From positions 1 through 20,935 of the forward strand of contig NZ_ATZJ01000053.1 of assembly GCF_000428145.1 (NCBI RefSeq): a stretch of DNA of 20,935 nucleotides, written 5' to 3'. Below, one piece after another: positions 1 to 6,128 of this stretch. Position numbers and translations under genes: made by a program. Numbering within the stretch: the first letter of the stretch is position 1; each line of letters begins with the position of its first letter. The notes under the pieces are model-generated. The model was given only the letters and a program-made list of their open reading frames with translations. It was not told the DNA's origin and searched no databases. The stretch is from Chitinilyticum litopenaei DSM 21440 (GTDB lineage: Bacteria; Pseudomonadota; Gammaproteobacteria; Burkholderiales; Chitinibacteraceae).

Positions 1-266
1 TGGAACGGCAGTCGGGCAGTTCGCTCTTCGGGCGTGCGCGCCTGTCGAAAGCCGGCCCGGCGAGGATACGGGCCATGTTGTACATGGCGGCGATCACGGC
101 CAAGCGCTACAACCCACATGTGAAGGCGCAGTACGAGCGGCTGCTGGCGCGCGGCAAATGCAAGATGTCGGCACTGGGTGCCGCGATGCGCAAGCTGGTG
201 CATTTGTGTTTTGGCGTCCTTAAAACGCGTCAGCCGTATCAGGCTGATTATGCAGTTGCAAGATGA
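1..266 (+). CDS. IS110-family transposase, C-terminal part (cut by window edge)
   Basis: The reading frame is open from the first base (frame 3) and ends at a stop at 264-266. It gives about 87 residues typical of the C-terminus of IS110/IS116/IS902 transposases: a QSGSS segment, then GRARLSKAGPARIRAMLYMAA, then KMSALGAAMRKLVHLCFGVL. These enzymes are DEDD/serine recombinases that move the element, guided in studied members by a bridge RNA from the element's non-coding end. The QSGSS serine sits where the conserved catalytic serine of the C-terminal domain is expected (family knowledge, not tested). Only about 15 bp separate the stop from the point where the flanking repeat resumes at 282. 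That suits the IS110 subgroup with a short right end, so any bridge RNA would lie left of the window. Whether the copy is intact cannot be seen. Confidence 0.88.
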   Translation, partial: ERQSGSSLFGRARLSKAGPARIRAMLYMAAITAKRYNPHVKAQYERLLARGKCKMSALGAAMRKLVHLCFGVLKTRQPYQADYAVAR

Positions 267-281
267 GTGGCAAGACGGTAT
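267..281 (+). mobile_element. Probable right end of the IS110-type element
   Basis: Repeat arm A, read on the minus strand, matches the other three arms up to GCATCGCAG (position 282) and then stops matching. The other arms continue with GGCA-type sequence and a hairpin. The most economical reading is that the insertion sequence ends at about 281/282 and interrupted the repeat. The exact base is uncertain by a few nucleotides, because IS110 elements lack clear terminal inverted repeats. Confidence 0.55.
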
Positions 282-403
282 CTGCGATGCTCGTTGCGTC
301 CAGCGGCACGCCGAAACTCGCCCCTGCGGGGCTCAAACACTCGTCGCGCCGAAACCCTGGCCGCAACTGCGCTTCTCGGCGGCTTCAGGGCGGGGCGTGC
401 TAA
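282..403 (-). repeat. Arm A of composite repeat copy 1 (truncated)
   Basis: Read on the minus strand, this arm starts TTAGCACGCCCCGCCCTGAA and runs into a nested hairpin core. Stem P2 is 357-366 with 294-303, stem P3 is 345-351 with 304-310, and the apical stem P4 is 320-324 with 328-332 (GCCCC-tgc-GGGGC on the plus strand). It is the inverted partner of arm B and is closely similar to it. The distal half present in arms B, C and D is missing, apparently removed by the IS110 insertion. No credible protein is encoded. Confidence 0.85.
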
Positions 404-536
404 CTGGCAGCGGTGGTAATTCGTAGGGTGGGTTAGCCGATGGCGTAACCCGCCATGCAATAGTAGGTATACAGCTACAGCCCTTTGGATTATTAGGCTG
501 CGGGCTTATCACTGCATGGGTATGCTGTGCCGCTGC
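404..536 (+). repeat. Centre of composite repeat copy 1
   Basis: This 133 bp stretch lies between inverted arms A and B. From about 463 on it aligns with the reverse complement of the centre of copy 2 (5149-5283), sharing GTAGG, TATA, AGCCCTTTG-type and CTTATC-CTGCAT blocks. It also holds a separate hairpin: GGTGGGTTA (427-435) pairs with TAACCCGCC (446-454) around a 10-base loop. I recognise that pattern as a GGTGGGTTA...TAACCC palindrome common between genes in many proteobacteria. No gene is seen. Confidence 0.7.
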
Positions 537-781
537 TTAGCACACGATGCCCTCGCAGTCGCCGAGAAGCGCAGTTGCAGTCAGGGTTTCGGCGTGACGA
601 GTGTTTGAGCCCCGCAGGGGCGAGTTTCGGCGCGCCGCTGACTGCAACGAGCATCGCAGGGCACCCCGCGTAGCGGGGCGACGGAGCGGGCGCGCCTTGG
701 GGGTGTCGGGGGGCTTGGCAAGACAAGCCCCCTGACGTGCCGCCGGGCACACCCGGCATGTAAACACCGCGCCGTAGGCGC
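537..781 (+). repeat. Arm B of composite repeat copy 1
   Basis: The arm starts TTAGCACACGATGCCCT and ends CACCGCGCCGTAGGCGC. Stems are P2 TTGCAGTCAG (575-584) with CTGACTGCAA (638-647), P3 CGGCGTG (590-596) with CGCGCCG (631-637), and P4 GCCCC-gca-GGGGC (609-621). Further hairpins are CCCCGC-gta-GCGGGG (664-678), GGGGGCTTG-gcaaga-CAAGCCCCC (709-732) and CCGGG-caca-CCCGG near 745-757. No long T-run follows any hairpin, so these are not standard terminators. The arm ends 47 bp before hmuT and therefore fills the space where that operon's promoter would be expected. Confidence 0.88.
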
Positions 782-828
782 CAAACAAACCAACAAACCA
801 GACACCCTCCCACCACAGGAAAACTCCC

Positions 829-1665
829 ATGCACCGCTCCATCTGGCGCTTCCTGCTCCCACTGCTCTTCCTGCTGTCCACCTCCGCGCTGGCCGAAGCG
901 CCGCAACGCGTCGTCGTGCTGGGCGGCGCGCTGACCGAGATCGCCTACGCACTGGGCGCGGGGGATCGCCTCGTCGGCGCCGACCAGTCCAGCATCTACC
1001 CGCCAGCAGCACACACGCTGCCCAAGGTCGGCTATTACCGCCAGTTCTCGGTCGAGGGCGTCGTGGCGCTCAGGCCCGACCTGATCCTCGCCAGCGAGCA
1101 GGCCGGCCCGCCCGAGGCCATCAATCAGCTGCGCCGGCTTGGCAAGCGGGTCGTCGTCCTGCCGGCCGATGCCTCGCTCGCCGCGCTGGAGCAGCGCATC
1201 TACGGTGTCGCCGGCGCGCTGCAACTGCGCAATGACGGCCGGGCGCTGGTCGCCCGGCTGCAGCGCGATGTGGCGGCACTGCAAAAGCAGCCGGCCAGCA
1301 AGGCGCGCACGCTGCTGTTGATCCAGCGCGGCAGACAGGCCGAAGGTGCCGGGCTGGACACTGCCGCACACGGCACACTGCAACTGGCCGGATTGAGCAA
1401 TGTGCTGGCCGGCCAGAAGGGCTACAAGCCGCTGTCACTGGAAAGCATCGCCGCGCTGCGCCCGGAGCTGATCGTCACCTCCACGCTGTCGCTGCAAGCC
1501 GCAGGCGGCATCGACGCACTGCTGGCGCAGCCGGGCATCGCGCAAACGCCGGCGGCGAAGCAGCGCCGCGTGATCGTACTCGATGACCTGCTGCTGCTCG
1601 GTTTCGGTCCGCGCCTGCCCGAGGCCATCGCCCAGTTGCGCAAACCGCTCGGCAAAGCATCGTGA
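829..1665 (+). CDS. hmuT: Heme ABC transporter, periplasmic heme-binding protein HmuT
   Basis: This 278-residue periplasmic binding protein of the heme importer hands heme from the outer-membrane receptor to the HmuUV permease. A signal peptide is visible at residues 1-23 (positive start, LLPLLFLLSTSALA core, cleavage near ALA-EA). The fold is the class III (helical-backbone) type, with RVVVLGGALTEIAYALGAGDRLVG near the mature N-terminus and ALRPDLILAS around 80-90. Tyr69 in VGYYRQFS corresponds to the heme-ligating tyrosine of ShuT-type proteins (family knowledge). An AGGA ribosome site lies 8 bases before ATG 829. The stop overlaps the GTG start of hmuU (GTGA). No TonB-dependent receptor or HmuS-type heme-handling gene precedes it, which is unusual for such loci. 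Confidence 0.9.
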   Translation: MHRSIWRFLLPLLFLLSTSALAEAPQRVVVLGGALTEIAYALGAGDRLVGADQSSIYPPAAHTLPKVGYYRQFSVEGVVALRPDLILASEQAGPPEAINQLRRLGKRVVVLPADASLAALEQRIYGVAGALQLRNDGRALVARLQRDVAALQKQPASKARTLLLIQRGRQAEGAGLDTAAHGTLQLAGLSNVLAGQKGYKPLSLESIAALRPELIVTSTLSLQAAGGIDALLAQPGIAQTPAAKQRRVIVLDDLLLLGFGPRLPEAIAQLRKPLGKAS

Positions 1666-2699
1666 ACACGCTGGTCATGCCCCCGCCCCACGCCCCGGAA
1701 ACAGGCCATCGCCCGCTGCGGGTGCTGGGCCTGCTCGCCGGGCTCTTGCTGCTGCTGGCGTTCTTGTCGCTCAGCAGCGGTGCCGTGGGTATACCGCTGA
1801 AGGCTTTATTGCAGATTGCCTATGGCGCAATACCCTCCAATCACGACGATGCGCAACTGTGGCGCAGCGTGCTGCTGGACGTGCGCCTGCCGCGCGTGCT
1901 CTTCGCCATGCTCGCCGGCATCGTGCTGGCACTGGCCGGCGCACTGGCACAAGCGCTGTTCCGCAATCCGCTGGCCGAACCGGGCCTCGTTGGCATCACC
2001 GCCGGCGGCGCGCTTGGCGCGGTGACGGCCATCGTGCTCCTGGGCGGCGGTTTTCTGCTCGTCGCGCCGCTGGCGTTTGCCGGCAGCCTCTTGGCGCTGG
2101 CGGCCGCCTACCACCTGGGCCGCCACCAGCCCGGCGTCGCCGGCCTGCTGCTCGCCGGCATCGCGGTGAATGCGCTGTGCGCGAGCCTGATCGGGCTCTT
2201 GACCTATCTGGCCGACGACAGCCAGCTGCGCAGCATCACCTTCTGGAGCATGGGCTCGCTGGCCAACGCCAGCTGGCATGAGCTGTCGCTGCTCGGGCCG
2301 TGGCTGCTGGTGCTCTCGCTGCTGGCGCTGCGCTACTGGCGCGCACTGAACGCGCTGCTGCTGGGCGAGCGCGCGGCCGGCCACCTCGGTTTCCCGGTCA
2401 AGGCCCTGCGCCGCAAGCTGATCCTGCTGATGGCGCTGATGGTCGGCCCGCTGGTTGCGGCCACCGGCGGCATCGGTTTCGTGGGGCTGGTTGCGCCGCA
2501 TCTGGTGCGCATGGCGCTGGGCGCTGACCACCGCCTGCTGCTGCCCACAGCCGCGCTCACCGGCGCCTGCGCGCTGGTGGCCGCCGACTGGCTGGCACGC
2601 ATCGTGGTAATGCCGGCGGAGTTGCCGATCGGTATCGTCACCGGCCTCGTTGGTGGGCCCTTCTTCATTTACCTGCTGCTGAAAGGACGTGGCGCATGA
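1662..2699 (+). CDS. hmuU: Heme ABC transporter permease HmuU (FecCD family)
   Basis: This 345-residue inner-membrane permease is dominated by hydrophobic helices (about ten segments expected in the BtuC/FhuB/FecCD family). Family landmarks are LPRVLFAMLAGIVLALAGALAQALFRNPLAEPGLVGI at roughly residues 75-110, a coupling-helix region around LLLGERAAGHLGF, GGIGFVGLVAPHLVRM near 270, and PAELPIGIVTGLVGGPFFIYLL at the C-terminus. It would form a homodimer channel with two HmuV subunits. The GTG at 1662 overlaps the hmuT stop; an ATG five codons later (1677) is an alternative start. Translational coupling within the operon is likely. Heme rather than siderophore or B12 as substrate is inferred from HmuT and the ChaN-like neighbour. 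Confidence 0.92.
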   Translation: MNTLVMPPPHAPETGHRPLRVLGLLAGLLLLLAFLSLSSGAVGIPLKALLQIAYGAIPSNHDDAQLWRSVLLDVRLPRVLFAMLAGIVLALAGALAQALFRNPLAEPGLVGITAGGALGAVTAIVLLGGGFLLVAPLAFAGSLLALAAAYHLGRHQPGVAGLLLAGIAVNALCASLIGLLTYLADDSQLRSITFWSMGSLANASWHELSLLGPWLLVLSLLALRYWRALNALLLGERAAGHLGFPVKALRRKLILLMALMVGPLVAATGGIGFVGLVAPHLVRMALGADHRLLLPTAALTGACALVAADWLARIVVMPAELPIGIVTGLVGGPFFIYLLLKGRGA

Positions 2700-3484
2700 G
2701 CCTGATCGCACACGACATCCACCTGCAGCGCCACGGCAAGATCGTCCTCGCCGGGGTCAGCTGCGGCATCGCGTCCGGCGAGGTGCTGGGCATACTCGGC
2801 GCCAACGGTGCGGGCAAATCGACGCTGCTGGCACTGCTGGCCGGCGATCTGGCGCCGCAGGCCGGCAGCGTCGCGCTGGACGGCAAGCCGCTGGCCGGCG
2901 TCGACAACGCCGCGCTGGCGCGCCGTCGCGCGGTACTCAGCCAGCAACTCGGCCCGGCCTTCAACCTGAGCGTGCAGGACATTGCCGCAATGGGTGCCTA
3001 CCCCTTTCCCGAGCTGGCGCCGCAGCAGGTCGGCCAAGTGTGCAGGGACGCGCTGGCGATGGCCGAGGTCGCGCACCTGGCGCAGCGCCGCTATCCGGAA
3101 TTGTCCGGCGGCGAGCAGCAGCGCGTGCAGTTCGCCCGCGTGCTGGTGCAGGCACTGGCCGCGCGCCAGCCGGGTGAAGCGCGCTACCTGCTGCTCGATG
3201 AACCGACGGCCAGCCTGGACCCGCGCCACCAGCACGGCCTGCTGGCGCTCGCCGCGCGGCTGGCGCACGATGCAGGGCTGGGCATTGCCGTCGTGCTGCA
3301 CGACGTCAATCTGGCCGCCTGCTGGTGCACACGTATCGCGCTACTGGCCAACGCCAGCATTGTCGCCAGCGGCACACCCACCGAGGTATTGCAGGCAGGG
3401 CATCTGGAAGCCACCTACCGGCAGCCCTGCACCATTCACCCGCACCCGACACGGCCAGGCCGGCCGCTGGTGCTGTTTGCCTGA
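2696..3484 (+). CDS. hmuV: Heme ABC transporter ATP-binding protein HmuV
   Basis: This 262-residue cytoplasmic ATPase powers HmuU. The Walker A motif GANGAGKST is at residues 35-43, the Q-loop region around VLSQQLGPAFNLSVQDI near 80-95, the ABC signature LSGGEQQR from residue 136, and Walker B YLLLDEPTASLDP from residue 164. The H-loop is in VVLHDVNLAA. Insertion of a variable AARQPGEARYLLLDEPT stretch between signature and Walker B is typical of HmuV as opposed to FecE/FhuC. The start codon ATG 2696 overlaps the hmuU stop by four bases. The VOC gene begins 9 bp downstream. Confidence 0.93.
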   Translation: MSLIAHDIHLQRHGKIVLAGVSCGIASGEVLGILGANGAGKSTLLALLAGDLAPQAGSVALDGKPLAGVDNAALARRRAVLSQQLGPAFNLSVQDIAAMGAYPFPELAPQQVGQVCRDALAMAEVAHLAQRRYPELSGGEQQRVQFARVLVQALAARQPGEARYLLLDEPTASLDPRHQHGLLALAARLAHDAGLGIAVVLHDVNLAACWCTRIALLANASIVASGTPTEVLQAGHLEATYRQPCTIHPHPTRPGRPLVLFA

Positions 3485-3493
3485 GGAGCAACG

Positions 3494-3895
3494 ATGAACG
3501 CCGCAAACCACCCGCCGCTGCCCGAGCCGATCAGCCTCGCCACCTTTCTGCCGGCGCGCGACTTTGCGCAGTCGCTGGCCTTCTATCAGGAACTGGGCTT
3601 CGCGCTCATCTGGCAGGACGCGGGACTGGCGCGCTTCCAGCTCGGCGGCCAGGTGTTCTTCCTGCAGAATCGCTACAGCCCGGGCTGGGCCGAGGAAACC
3701 ATGCTGCACCTGCATGTGCCGGCCATAGATCCGTGGTGGCAGCGCATCGCCGACCTGCGGCTCGCCGACCGTTACCCGATCCGCCTGCAAGCGCCGCAGG
3801 ACCAGCCCTGGGGCATGCGCGACTTCGTGCTGATCGACCCCAGCGGCGTGCTGTGGCGCATCGCCGAAAATAGTGAAACCAAGGACAGCGCATGA
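3494..3895 (+). CDS. VOC-fold (glyoxalase/bleomycin-resistance superfamily) protein in the heme operon
   Basis: This 133-residue single-domain protein shows a beta-alpha-beta-beta-beta repeat: LATFLPARDFAQSLAFYQELGF at 15-36, FQLGGQVFFLQN at 52-63, MLHLHVPAIDPWWQRI, then WGMRDFVLIDPSGVLWRIAEN at the end. WGMRDF.L.DP.G.LWR resembles bleomycin-resistance-type members, which bind a ligand between two subunits. The usual metal ligands of glyoxalase or dioxygenase members are not evident (the first strand has no His), so binding or protection fits better than catalysis; that is inference. An AGGAG-like site (GAGGAGC) precedes ATG 3494. The stop overlaps the ChaN start (ATGA), so it is clearly part of the operon. 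Its ligand is unknown. Confidence 0.82.
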   Translation: MNAANHPPLPEPISLATFLPARDFAQSLAFYQELGFALIWQDAGLARFQLGGQVFFLQNRYSPGWAEETMLHLHVPAIDPWWQRIADLRLADRYPIRLQAPQDQPWGMRDFVLIDPSGVLWRIAENSETKDSA

Positions 3896-4680
3896 TCCGT
3901 ACCGCTACCCTGCTCGCACTGGGTGCCCTCCTCGCTGGCTGCGCCAGTCTTTCCAGCCCGCCTGCTCCAGCCGGCAAGACGCTCTTGCTGCTGGGCGAGA
4001 CGCACGACAATGCCGAGGGCCACCGCCTGCGGCTGGCCGAACTTGAGGCGCGCGTCGCTGCCGGCTGGCAACCGGCGATTGCCATGGAGCAGTTCGACCG
4101 CGAACACCAGGCCGCGCTCACGCAGGCCCAGGCCGACTGCGGCGACAACGCCCGCTGCGTGATCGACGCCGCCCGTGGCAGCGCGCGCTGGCAGTGGGAA
4201 TTCTACGAGCCGGTGATCGCGCTCGCACAGCGCCACCGCCTGCCGCTGCTCGCCGCCAATCTGTCGCGCGCCGAGGCCAGCCGCGTGGTGAAGGAAAGCT
4301 TCGCCGCCGCGCTGTCGCCCGAGCTGCAGGCACGCTACGCGCTTGATGCACTCCCGCCCGGGCTGTTCGCCGGCCAGATTGCCGCCGTGCGTGAAGGCCA
4401 TTGCAATCAGCTGCCGGAAAACCTGCTGCCCGGCATGGCGCGCGCGCAGATCGCCCGCGACGTGGTCATGGCCGAGGTGATGATCGCCGCCGGGCGCGAC
4501 GCGGTGCTGCTGGCCGGCAACGGCCATGTGCGCGACGACCTGGGCGCGCCGTACTGGCTCAGGAAGCTGGGGCAGGAAAGCGAGAGCATTGCCTATGCGG
4601 AAAGCGCTGCGCCGGCCGGCCAGTACGGCCGCAGCGTGGTCATCACGCCGGCCGAACGCCAGGATCCGTGCAGGTTCTGA
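3892..4680 (+). CDS. ChaN-like heme-binding lipoprotein (DUF399 family)
   Basis: This 262-residue lipoprotein has a signal peptide ending in the lipobox LAGC with Cys17 as the lipidated residue. Family marks are LLLLGETHDNAEGHRLR at about 31-47, AIAMEQFDRE near 63-72, WQWEFYEPVIALA near 99-111, and LLAGNGHVRDDLGAPYWL near the C-terminus. Campylobacter ChaN and Pseudomonas PhuW belong to this family; ChaN dimers hold stacked hemes and are thought to store or pass on heme at the membrane. Its place at the end of an hmuTUV operon supports that role. The start overlaps the VOC stop, and a repeat-rich region follows the stop, so this is the last gene of the operon. Confidence 0.88.
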   Translation: MIRTATLLALGALLAGCASLSSPPAPAGKTLLLLGETHDNAEGHRLRLAELEARVAAGWQPAIAMEQFDREHQAALTQAQADCGDNARCVIDAARGSARWQWEFYEPVIALAQRHRLPLLAANLSRAEASRVVKESFAAALSPELQARYALDALPPGLFAGQIAAVREGHCNQLPENLLPGMARAQIARDVVMAEVMIAAGRDAVLLAGNGHVRDDLGAPYWLRKLGQESESIAYAESAAPAGQYGRSVVITPAERQDPCRF

Positions 4681-4705
4681 GGCGGTGACGGACGCCGGCC
4701 TTGTC

Positions 4706-4810
4706 GCTGACCAACACGGCCCTTCGTGGGAGCGAGCTTGCTCGCGAAGGCTTGCTGATCGCGAGCAAGCTCGCTCCTACGACTGAAAACACCAAGGGGC
4801 TGGATCAATA
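4706..4810. repeat. REP-doublet element, copy 1
   Basis: A 57 bp doublet at 4725-4781 consists of two inverted REP-like arms, starting GTGGGAGCGAGCTTGCTCGCG and ending GCGAGCAAGCTCGCTCCTACG, around a short loop. It is nearly the exact reverse complement of copy 2 at 6814-6870 (two or so differences). Homology continues outward: the reverse complement of 4782-4810 aligns with 6786-6813, ending TATTGATCCAGCCCC. The other end is degraded. It lies just after the chaN-like stop. Such REPINs are short non-autonomous elements, usually mobilised by RAYT enzymes encoded elsewhere; none is seen here. Confidence 0.85.
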
Positions 4811-4824
4811 AAGCCTTGTTTTTC

Positions 4825-5148
4825 AGCGTCTGCGGCGCGGTGCTTGGGTGCGCGTTTCCGTCGCGCCGACGGGTTACTTTCTTTGCTTCGCCAAAGAAAG
4901 TAACCAAAGAAAACGAAGTTTCGGCGCAGCCAAAAGCGAGCCCGGTGCCGGCAAGCCGGCATCGCGCGGTGCTAGGCGGCAAAGCCGCCAAGCTCTGCGG
5001 TGACCGCCGGCCGCCTGCGGCGGCTGCCCTGCGATGCTCGCCACGCCCAGCGGCGCGCCGCAACTCGGCCTTCGGCTTCAAACACTCGTCACGCCGAAAC
5101 CCTGGCCGCGGCTGCGCGTCTCGGCGGCTCCAGGGCATCGCGTTCTAA
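4825..5148 (-). repeat. Arm C of composite repeat copy 2 (long variant)
   Basis: On the minus strand the arm starts TTAGAACGCGATGCCCTGG and ends CACCGCGCCGCAGACGC at about 4825. The core stems are P2 5102-5111 with 5041-5050, P3 5090-5096 with 5051-5057, and P4 GCC-ttc-GGC at 5068-5076. The distal part differs from arms B and D. It carries its own hairpins: CCGTCG-cgc-CGACGG (4858-4872), a perfect 14 bp stem GGTTACTTTCTTTG with CAAAGAAAGTAACC (4872-4905), GCCGGC-aa-GCCGGC-type near 4946-4962, and a GGCGGC/GCCGCC stem near 4974-4990. Long frames across this arm are by-products of its GC content. Confidence 0.87.
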
Positions 5149-5283
5149 CGGATGCGGCGATATACAAATGCAGGGATAAGGCCAAAGCCAAATAAAGCAA
5201 AGGGCCACAGCCATATACATTGGCCTACAAGGGCGTCGAAAGGCGCTATGCTTTACCGACCTACGAATCGTCACTACCGCCGG
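5149..5283 (-). repeat. Centre of composite repeat copy 2
   Basis: This 135 bp stretch between arms C and D, read on the minus strand, aligns with 404-536. Shared blocks include CCTACGAAT near the D-side arm, GTAGG, a TATA block, CCCTTTG, CTTATC and CTGCAT. It contains GGCCACAGCCATATACAT (5203-5220), which recurs near 8751-8790. No coding potential is seen. Confidence 0.7.
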
Positions 5284-5525
5284 TTAGCACGCCCCGCCCT
5301 GGAGCCGCCGAGAAGCGCAGCAGGCCACAGGGTTTCGCGGGTGAGATGTTTGAGGGCGAAGCCCGAGTTTCGAACCCGCGCTGGGGCCTGCGAGCATCGC
5401 AGGGCAGCCGCCGCAGGCGGCCGGCGGACCGGGCTCGCCTTGGGGGTGTCGGGGGGCTTGGCGAGACAAGCCCCCTGACGTGCCGCCGGGCACCCCCGGC
5501 ATGCAAACACCGCGCCGCAGGCGCT
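5284..5525 (+). repeat. Arm D of composite repeat copy 2
   Basis: The arm starts TTAGCACGCCCCGCCCTGGA, almost identical to arm A, and ends CACCGCGCCGCAGGCGC, like arm B. Stems are P2 GCAGGCCaCAG (5320-5330) with CTGgGGCCTGC (5381-5391), P3 CGCGGGT (5336-5342) with ACCCGCG (5374-5380), and P4 GGGC-gaa-GCCC (5354-5364). Hairpins GCCGCC-gca-GGCGGC and GGGGGCTTG-gcgaga-CAAGCCCCC follow. It ends about 20 bp from the stop codon of the converging membrane-protein gene. Confidence 0.88.
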
Positions 5526-5545
5526 AATCAAACAGCCCCGTCCCC

Positions 5546-6004
5546 TCACGCCCCCCTTGCAATCATCAGCCACAGCGCCGGCAGCGGCGCGAACGTGGCC
5601 AGCGTGCCGGCGATCATCCACAGCCGCGACAGGCGCCAGTAGGCTTCCGGCACCGCTGCGTCGTCGGGCAAGGCGGCGAGCAGCCGGCTCTGCCTGATCT
5701 GCACCGGCAAGAGCACCGCCAGCCAGATCAGGCCGGAAAGCCCGAACCACGCATAGGCCTGCCAGATCCAGCCCTGCGCGGCGACGCCGCCGTACTGGCC
5801 GGCGAGCAGGTGGCCGCAGACGGTCAGCAGCACCGCGCCGCCGGCGGTGAAGACCAGGTCGGTGACATTCACCAGCCGCGTGGCAAAGCGCAGCACCGGC
5901 AGGCGGCCGTCGCGGTCGGCCAGCGTTTTCCAGAAGGCACTGACGATGATATTGCCCAGAAACAGCACGGCGCCCAGCACGTGCAGGGTTTTGACGAACA
6001 GCAT
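5546..6004 (-). CDS. Small integral membrane protein, DUF2269 type
   Basis: This 152-residue protein has four hydrophobic segments: about 5-25 (LHVLGAVLFLGNIIVSAFW), 47-67 (VTDLVFTAGGAVLLTVCGHLL), 84-104 (AYAWFGLSGLIWLAVLLPVQI) and 130-149. The N-terminal His in TLHVLGAVLFLG and the QIRQSRLLAAL loop match the DUF2269 family of uncharacterised bacterial membrane proteins. The start is supported by a GGGGAG ribosome site just upstream. It is transcribed away from the TetR gene across a shared 124 bp region carrying a palindrome, so the regulator probably controls it. Its biochemical role is unknown. Confidence 0.8.
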   Translation of the reverse strand: MLFVKTLHVLGAVLFLGNIIVSAFWKTLADRDGRLPVLRFATRLVNVTDLVFTAGGAVLLTVCGHLLAGQYGGVAAQGWIWQAYAWFGLSGLIWLAVLLPVQIRQSRLLAALPDDAAVPEAYWRLSRLWMIAGTLATFAPLPALWLMIARGA

Positions 6005-6027
6005 GAGGTTTCTCCCCGGTGATCAAT

Positions 6028-6068
6028 CTTGACACTGTCAAGTTTACGGCAAATCTTTCCAGTGTCAA
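6028..6068. promoter_or_regulatory. Divergent promoter/operator between the membrane protein and the TetR regulator
   Basis: CTTGACACTGTCAAG (6028-6042) is a perfect palindrome with 7 bp arms about one base. A second half-site CAGTGTCAA (6060-6068) is the inverted copy of TTGACACTG (6029-6037). TTGACA at 6029-6034 (plus) and TTGACA on the minus strand at 6063-6068 each look like a -35 box. The minus-strand one is followed after 16 bases by TAAACT. A TetR dimer bound here would cover both promoters. The operator role is inferred from symmetry and position. Confidence 0.6.
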
Positions 6069-6128
6069 CATTGCAATCACCGCATCTTCCGGGGCCGCTG
6101 CAAGCGACGGCTTCGACAGGGACAGCAC

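Noticed and set aside
282..781. Repeats considered as a CRISPR array or attenuator terminators
   Set aside because: Copies are inverted, few and hundreds of bases long without regular spacers; the hairpins lack trailing T-runs.
4593..5138. Minus-strand open frame across the chaN-like gene end and arm C
   Set aside because: It includes REP and hairpin repeat sequence with no domain or ribosome-site support; such frames arise in structured repeats.
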